From Hepatocystis sp. ex Piliocolobus tephrosceles (taxonomy: Eukaryota > Apicomplexa > Aconoidasida > Haemosporida > Plasmodiidae), in the NCBI GenBank assembly GCA_902459845.2, contig CABPSV020000137.1, forward strand, positions 1 to 26,764: a DNA stretch of 26,764 bases. Reading direction: 5' to 3'. Below the pieces are notes generated by a model. The model did not search any database. It had not been told where the DNA came from and was given only the letters and a program-made list of their open reading frames with translations. Position numbers and translations under genes: made by a program. This document shows positions 21,720 through 26,764 of the stretch, in pieces. Every line of letters starts with the position of its first letter. Position 1 is the stretch's first letter.

Positions 21720-21946
21720 TAAAATTATGTTTTTGCATTTATTTATTTATGTCATATATCTATATTTATACACTTGTGAATATATTTATATGTATGTATG
21801 TATGGTTTAACTTTTCAATATAAACTTTTATTTTTTATTTATAAAAACTAAAATAAAAGCTTATATTTTAAACGGATAAAACAAAATATGTATATATATA
21901 TATGTGTATATATATCACATATATATAAATTATGTAAATTATTCAA
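21359..21946. other. Intergenic region between the coiled-coil gene and the small basic gene
   Basis: Non-coding AT-rich DNA with A runs (21363-21410, 48 bases, and about 21680-21716) and T runs (about 21521-21544 and 21613-21629). The A48 run starts four bases after the stop codon. A short (TA)n/TGTATG stretch precedes the next start. No supported gene. Confidence 0.7.
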
Positions 21947-22588
21947 ATGGGTAAAAACAGGCAAAAATGTCAAAAAAATAAAAACAATGTTGATAACACA
22001 CATTTAAACAACAAACCTTCTTTATGGGTACTGTCTTTCAAAAAATTAAAAAAATAAAATAATAAAAAAATGAATGAGTGAATGAATGAATGAATGAACG
22101 AATGAACGAACGAACGAATGAACAAACAAATGAAAAAACAAATGAACAAACAAATGAACAAACGAATGAACAAATAAAACCTTTAAAAAATAACATAATT
22201 ACACTACAATAAGAAAAATAATAATTATAATTACTGTTATAGAAATGCTAATCCTATATTGTTGTTTTTTTTTTTGCGTTAAAATTGTGACAATTTTTGT
22301 TTAAGACTTGTGTCAATTTTTTTTAATTTTTTTATTAACTCAAATTTTGTTTTAAACTTTACTACTTTTAAAATGAAATTAAAAAAATAACACAACAATT
22401 TTTCAATGTATTACATAATTATTTATTTTTTTTTTTTTTTATTTACTAGTCCCGCTTAATTAATAAAGAAAAAAACTTCTTTGATAAAGCCTTTGAAGAA
22501 AACCTAGCAAATGTATAAAAACTTGATATATATATACATGCGTACGAATGTATCTGAATATTTATGGTCTTTACAATTTTCCATATAT

Positions 22589-22643
<55 letters not shown>

Positions 22644-23527
22644 AACCGTTGAATATTACTACAGTCAGTTATGTTTGTTTTATTCTTTTCCTTTTTTTAA
22701 TTTCTAAACAGTTTCAAAAATTATCTTTAAAAGATGAAGACAATTGTGTGGTACAAGAAGAAGAACTTACAGAAGAAAATAATTCACAAACATTAGAAAA
22801 AAAATTTGAAAAATTAAATAATAAAAGAAAAAAAAAAAAAAAAAGAAAATTAAAGATGATAAAAAATACAAAAAGAAAGGTATCACAAATAATAAACTTT
22901 TATTTTATACTTTTATACTTTTTTTTTTGTTTTTTTTTTTTTTACTTTATTACACACATCATAATACTAGTTTAAAATGTAAAAAAAATATTCGAATAAA
23001 TTCATTGTGTGAATCTATTACTACCATCATGATTATCATTAATACTATTTTTATTATAATTCTTAGTATTTTGTAAATGAATTAACAATTTACACTTATA
23101 CGATAAGTTACAATTTAAGCAACACCTTGAATTCGTAAATATAAATAATAAGATGTTGCTTTGTGTGTTATTCTGTTAATATGTAACTGACATGAATTTC
23201 CCACATCATAGAATATATAAATATATATTTGAGCTTTATATGTGTATATATAACAATATGTTTTTACAAATGAAAATTATAACACTTTTAATTGCTTTAT
23301 TTGTTAAACGTATCATAAACAGCAAATAATTATTTTCTCCTATCACATGTTCATCCTTTTTATGTGTATACGTATATACGCATACATGTATACATGCGTG
23401 AACGTATATATATATATATATTTTTACATATACTAATGAAGTTATACATTAAAACATTTTATTATTATTATTATTTTTTTTTTTTTTTTAGTCGAAAAGA
23501 AGAACGAAAAGAAAACATTTTAAATGA
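21947..23527 (+). CDS. Small basic (possibly nucleolar) protein, join(21947..22027,22450..22512,22712..22879,23492..23527)
   Basis: Four exons, none long enough to stand out as an open frame, give 115 residues. Exon 1 encodes MGKNRQKCQKNKNN to KPSLW before GTACTG. Exon 2 encodes SRLINKEKNFFDKAFEENLA plus N before GTATAA. Exon 3 has an acidic patch (KDEDNCVVQEEELTEEN) followed by a Lys-rich run before GTATCA. Exon 4 encodes SKRRTKRKHFK and a TGA. All three introns lie in phase 0 and all acceptors follow poly-T or (C/T)AG tracts. The basic ends and acidic middle are typical of small nuclear or ribosome-biogenesis factors, but I do not recognise the family, so that role is inference. It is read as a gene separate from the coiled-coil gene, because exon 8 of that gene ends in an in-frame TGA and a phase-correct ATG exon precedes exon 2. 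Confidence 0.68.
22069..22172 (+). repeat. Degenerate GAAT/GAAC/AAAC tetranucleotide array in intron 1
   Basis: Starts as TGAATGAGTGAATGAATGAA and drifts through GAACGAAC to AAACAAATGAAC units. About 100 bp of period-4 sequence within intron 1 (22028-22449) of the small basic gene. Confidence 0.9.
22880..23491 (+). other. Long intron 3 of the small basic gene (612 bp)
   Basis: Begins GTATCA and ends after a T-rich tract at TAG. Unlike the other introns it contains about 400 bp (22980-23400) with few simple repeats. No convincing extra exon was found: candidate frames did not match the flanking phase. Confidence 0.5.
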
Positions 23528-24194
23528 ATAGAAGATAAAATTTATAATTTATGTTTTTAAAAGTTGATATATGTACTTTTTTTTTTTTTTTTATTTTTTT
23601 ATTTTTTTTAATAATTCATATACATTTTTTATTATAAATTTATTCATTTGTATTGTTATAGTTAGTGTTACTGTTGTTACGTTTTGACTCTTGTTACTAT
23701 TATCATTATTTGTAGTAGTTATTTTTACAATTATTAATTGTCTAATTTATAAATAAATACATTTTTTTTTTTTTTTTTTTTTTTTGTTTTATTATCTAAG
23801 TCATTTAGAATCAAGTACAAAAACAAAAAATAAAAGATAAATAAATAAGTAAATTAATTAACATATCAATACATAAATGAATAATTAAACGAATAAATAA
23901 ATACAAAACTGAATTAGTTTTAAGAATGATTTTTAGGAAGTATCATACTTGAACTATTATTCCACGGAAAAAAAAATAGAAAAATAAAATGAAATAAAAA
24001 TTGGAAACTGGGAGTGTACAGGGCTATTTATTATTTAATAAATTTATACAACAAAAAAAAAAAAAAAAGAAAAAAAAAAAAAAAATTACTCTATAGTTAA
24101 AGATAAGTACAAAAATACAAATGCTGCATTAACATACGTACGTACACATGTAACGACGTTCATATAAAATGTATGTATATGCGTTAACGAATTA
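23528..24194. other. Convergent intergenic region
   Basis: Lies between the stop of the small basic gene and the stop of the leftward 654-residue gene. It holds T runs (23578-23593 and about 23762-23785), A-rich blocks near 24053-24084, TAAATAAATA-type sequence, and a TACGTACGTA palindrome (24135-24144). No supported gene. Confidence 0.65.
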
Positions 24195-26159
24195 TTAATA
24201 CAAAACATGAGCTTTAATACCAAGTTGACTTAATAATGTTATTACTAAATTTATTCCTTCTTTTCCATTAGGATGTTTTATACACAATTTCGCATTTCCT
24301 TTTTTTCTATTAGATAAAACATCGTATTCAGATTGATAATTAACTAAATATGATTGGCTATTTTTAACAACCTGTTTTATTTCATCATCAGTTATTGAGT
24401 CATTTATATTTTGTAAAGAAAAATAAGCTACGTCTAATTTAATATTATCATTATTATTACTTGTAGAGGTTGATGTGTTAGTATCATCTTGTATATACGA
24501 TTTTAAATTAACCTGTAAACAAGCCTTTGAACCTTTTTCTAAAGCAGCTTGAAGTTGTTTTCTACAATCAAAACTATCTTTTGAAAATTTGGACACTCTA
24601 TGAAAACTTTCTTTACCATGTTCTTTTAAATAATTTGCATAAGTATCATATGACTTGTCATAATTATTATTACAATCTTTTGTTAAATTTATCGAATTAT
24701 TATTAATATCAGTTGACATATTTTTTGAACATGACATATTTTTATTAACATCAGGTGTTTTTCTACCAAATAAATCAGTGTACATTGGATTTTGTTTTCT
24801 TTTTTCATCTTTTTCTATATCTATATTATATAATTTATAATTTGTTATATTAGTTATCATATTTAAATTTTTATTTTGTTCATTTTTTACATCTACATAT
24901 TTTTCAGAATCATATTCAAAAATATGACTTGAGTTCATATAATTTCTTCTTTCCTCTAAAGTTATATCAGCATTTTTTGTATTATAATTATTAATATAAT
25001 TATAATTGGTTGGGTATAATTTTTCCAATCGTATATTCTTATTATTATTATTATTATTAATAGTATTATTATTATTTTTTTTATTTTCTGCTGATAAATG
25101 GAAAGGGTACACGTCAGGTAATAGATTCATATCTTTTTGTGGTAATTTACTCAAATCTAATTTTATTTGATTAGCTGCTAAAACTGTTATATTATCATTC
25201 CCTATCAAATTATTATAAAGAGCTTCTTTCGAGGAAAGTTGTTTATATTTAGGAACAAAGTCACTGTTAATATTTTTTTTTTTAGAATTATATGTTTTAG
25301 ATCCATTATAACTGTTGTTTTCATAAAAAATTTTAGTATGGTTCAAATCTTTAACCCGATTGACATAAAAGCTGTCACTTCGGTCATCTATTTTGTAATG
25401 CATATTTTTATTTAAATCGTTACTTTTTTCTTCATCATATTTTGTAGTATGTATATCAATTACATTGATATTGTTGACACCAACATCAGTAATAGTATTT
25501 ATTCCTTCTTCTTTTAAACCCATCATATTTTCAGCTAGAATTTTATTTTTACAATTATCATCATAGTTTTTGTTATGAAGCTGTGAACCAATTTGATAGT
25601 TAATATTCGGATCATACTCTTTGTAACAGTTCGTTAGTCCACAATTTTTATGCAACGTGTCATAGGTACTATTACCATCTTTATTATAGTCATTATAACC
25701 GTTATCCCCATAGTTTAAGTAACAATTGGTTGCTTCGTTTGTATTATTATTTGGAATATCTATTATTGTACCATCGTTTTTATACATATTTATGTCACTT
25801 ATATTATTTTTATATTCATGAGACAACTTCGTGTTGCTTATTGTGGTATCATTATTTTTATTAAAATTTGTTTTATTATGATCATATGTCGAAGTACTAA
25901 AAGGAAAAATACTATGTGTTGTAGTACTATGATCATAAAATGTACTTTTTTTTTTATTATATTTTGTTCGTTCTTCATATGTTTCGTTATTATATTTGAC
26001 CGGAATATCTGTCTTATATTGTAATTTGGGGGACTGTATATTATCCTTGTCACTACTTAGTGTTAATTGATTTTTTTCATAATTATTTTGGTTATTGTAA
26101 AAGTTATTATTATGATTGTGATCCTCTTGGTAAGAAATACCCTCTGGATGATCTGACAT
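24195..26159 (-). CDS. Conserved-looking Asn-rich protein of unknown function, 654 residues
   Basis: Single leftward exon from ATG at 26159 to TAA at 24195, encoding MSDHPEGISYQEDHNHNNNF... The first 500 or so residues are Asn/Tyr/Asp/Lys-rich and mostly disordered-looking, with poly-Asn tracts and no domain I recognise. About 135 C-terminal residues look different: from FHRVSKFSKDSFDCRKQLQA, through ACLQVNLKSYIQ, an acidic-amphipathic stretch (NDSITDDEIKQVVKNSQSYL), to KGNAKLCIKHPNGKEGINLV and ITLLSQLGIKAHVLY at the end. This end has normal complexity, alternating hydrophobic residues and Cys residues, and is the likely folded part. No signal peptide or membrane span. The start codon is the first ATG of the frame. 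A G-rich heptamer array lies 120-320 bp upstream. Confidence 0.82.
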   Translation of the reverse strand: MSDHPEGISYQEDHNHNNNFYNNQNNYEKNQLTLSSDKDNIQSPKLQYKTDIPVKYNNETYEERTKYNKKKSTFYDHSTTTHSIFPFSTSTYDHNKTNFNKNNDTTISNTKLSHEYKNNISDINMYKNDGTIIDIPNNNTNEATNCYLNYGDNGYNDYNKDGNSTYDTLHKNCGLTNCYKEYDPNINYQIGSQLHNKNYDDNCKNKILAENMMGLKEEGINTITDVGVNNINVIDIHTTKYDEEKSNDLNKNMHYKIDDRSDSFYVNRVKDLNHTKIFYENNSYNGSKTYNSKKKNINSDFVPKYKQLSSKEALYNNLIGNDNITVLAANQIKLDLSKLPQKDMNLLPDVYPFHLSAENKKNNNNTINNNNNNKNIRLEKLYPTNYNYINNYNTKNADITLEERRNYMNSSHIFEYDSEKYVDVKNEQNKNLNMITNITNYKLYNIDIEKDEKRKQNPMYTDLFGRKTPDVNKNMSCSKNMSTDINNNSINLTKDCNNNYDKSYDTYANYLKEHGKESFHRVSKFSKDSFDCRKQLQAALEKGSKACLQVNLKSYIQDDTNTSTSTSNNNDNIKLDVAYFSLQNINDSITDDEIKQVVKNSQSYLVNYQSEYDVLSNRKKGNAKLCIKHPNGKEGINLVITLLSQLGIKAHVLY

Positions 26160-26281
26160 GTTTTTGATGTTAGAAGAATCGTACTAATAATTATTTTTTC
26201 TGCTTATGTTGATGTTATTACATCCAAACATATAATATAAATACAAAATTAAGCGTTGTTTTGTTATTAAACTGTATACTG

Positions 26282-26476
26282 TGTATTGGGTTTTGGGTGT
26301 TGTGTATTGGGTGCTGTATATTGGGTGCTGTATATTGGATGTTGTGTATTGGGTTTTGGGTGTTGTGTATTGGGTTTTGGGTTTTGTGTATTGGGTTTTG
26401 GGTGTTGTGTATTGGGTTTTGGGTGTTGTATATAAGGTATTGTGTATTGGTTTTAGGGTGTTGTATATTGTGTACT

Positions 26477-26477
<1 letters not shown>
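26282..26477 (+). repeat. G-rich array of 28 degenerate heptamers (GGTTTTG/GGTGTTG/TGTATTG)
   Basis: The array divides exactly into 28 consecutive 7-base units. The common ones are TGTATTG, GGTTTTG and GGTGTTG, often in the 21-bp order TGTATTG-GGTTTTG-GGTGTTG; variants are GGTGCTG, TATATTG and GATGTTG. Unit junctions create GGG tracts separated by TTTT. It is the longest G-rich stretch of the window. Confidence 0.92.
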
Positions 26478-26510
<33 letters not shown>

Positions 26511-26690
26511 TTATATGTTAATGAACGAGTATTATCAGTTGTAACAACATTTTAATGATTCAAATGAACTGTCATTTCTTTACTACATTTGTATTTAACA
26601 TAGTTAAAATATTGTATACTATATATATAAATATATACAGGTGCTTTATATCTTACGGTAAATAATATCAATATAGATAATGTAAACTGT

Positions 26691-26692
<2 letters not shown>

Positions 26693-26764
<72 letters not shown>
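26693..26764. repeat. Poly(T) run of at least 72 bases at the window edge
   Basis: Uninterrupted T from 26693 to the last base; its true length is unknown. Confidence 0.95.

Larger units (their letters stand above)
26160..26764. other. Intergenic region upstream of the leftward 654-residue gene
   Basis: Probable promoter region, running off the right edge. Besides the heptamer array (26282-26477) it holds a T run (about 26480-26508) and the terminal T run from 26693. The open frames over the array (26261-26521) come from its 21-bp higher-order period and are not considered genes. Confidence 0.65.

Noticed and set aside
21304..22512. One single gene joining the coiled-coil gene to the small basic gene
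   Set aside because: Exon 8 is open only in the frame ending LNLCI and TGA. The possible GTATAT donor before that TGA leaves one base, and joining it to 22450 gives an early stop, whereas 21947-22027 joins in phase 0.
23000..23400. Intronic snoRNA or extra exon in intron 3 of the small basic gene
   Set aside because: A CTGA box-D-like sequence is present near 23188, but no matching C box (RUGAUGA) at proper distance, and candidate exons break the phase.
26282..26477. Interstitial telomere
   Set aside because: The period is 7 bp and G-rich, but no unit is GGGTTTA or GGGTTCA and there is no subtelomeric gene context; the genes around it look core.
26261..26521. Open frame with CIGFWVL repeats
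   Set aside because: The 21-bp higher-order repeat keeps the frame open; no plausible protein outside the array.

Overview
This window looks like nuclear DNA of an apicomplexan malaria parasite (genus Plasmodium). The DNA is extremely AT-rich. Intergenic DNA and introns are filled with long poly(A)/poly(T) runs and (TA)n tracts. Exons are richer in GC and encode proteins with Asn/Lys-rich low-complexity inserts. Introns are mostly GTA...(T/C)AG with strong polypyrimidine tracts. The species cannot be decided from the sequence alone.

Layout, left to right: (1) complement(<1..633), the 5' part of a gene for a signal-peptide (possibly apicoplast-targeted) protein that runs off the left edge. 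(2) 1169..3104(+), a two-exon RluA-family RNA pseudouridine synthase. (3) complement(3715..3996), a small unrecognised protein. (4) A 2.85-kb gene-free interval. (5) 6847..9549(+), a single-exon DDX1-type DEAD-box RNA helicase with a SPRY domain inserted in the first RecA lobe, followed by an 11-bp minisatellite. (6) 10993..13974(+), a six-exon AFG1/LACE1-type mitochondrial AAA+ ATPase. (7) 14520..21358(+), an eight-exon, about 1,609-residue charged coiled-coil protein with a 12-residue Trp-containing repeat. (8) 21947..23527(+), a four-exon, 115-residue basic protein. (9) complement(24195..26159), a 654-residue Asn-rich protein with a conserved-looking C-terminus. (10) A G-rich array with a 7-bp period, then a poly(T) run of at least 72 bases to the right edge.

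Splice junctions were placed by hand, requiring GT/AG borders, phase agreement and family alignment. All six AFG1 exons and all four exons of the small basic gene join without a frame break. The first exon and the 3' edges of exons 3 and 7 of the coiled-coil gene are the least certain. No operon logic applies: these are separate housekeeping or lineage-specific genes. I see no tRNA, rRNA, CRISPR array, transposon or obvious novel multigene system. The unusual content is in the repeats: G-rich heptamers, an 11-bp minisatellite, repeats that carry splice sites, and a protein-coding W-repeat.
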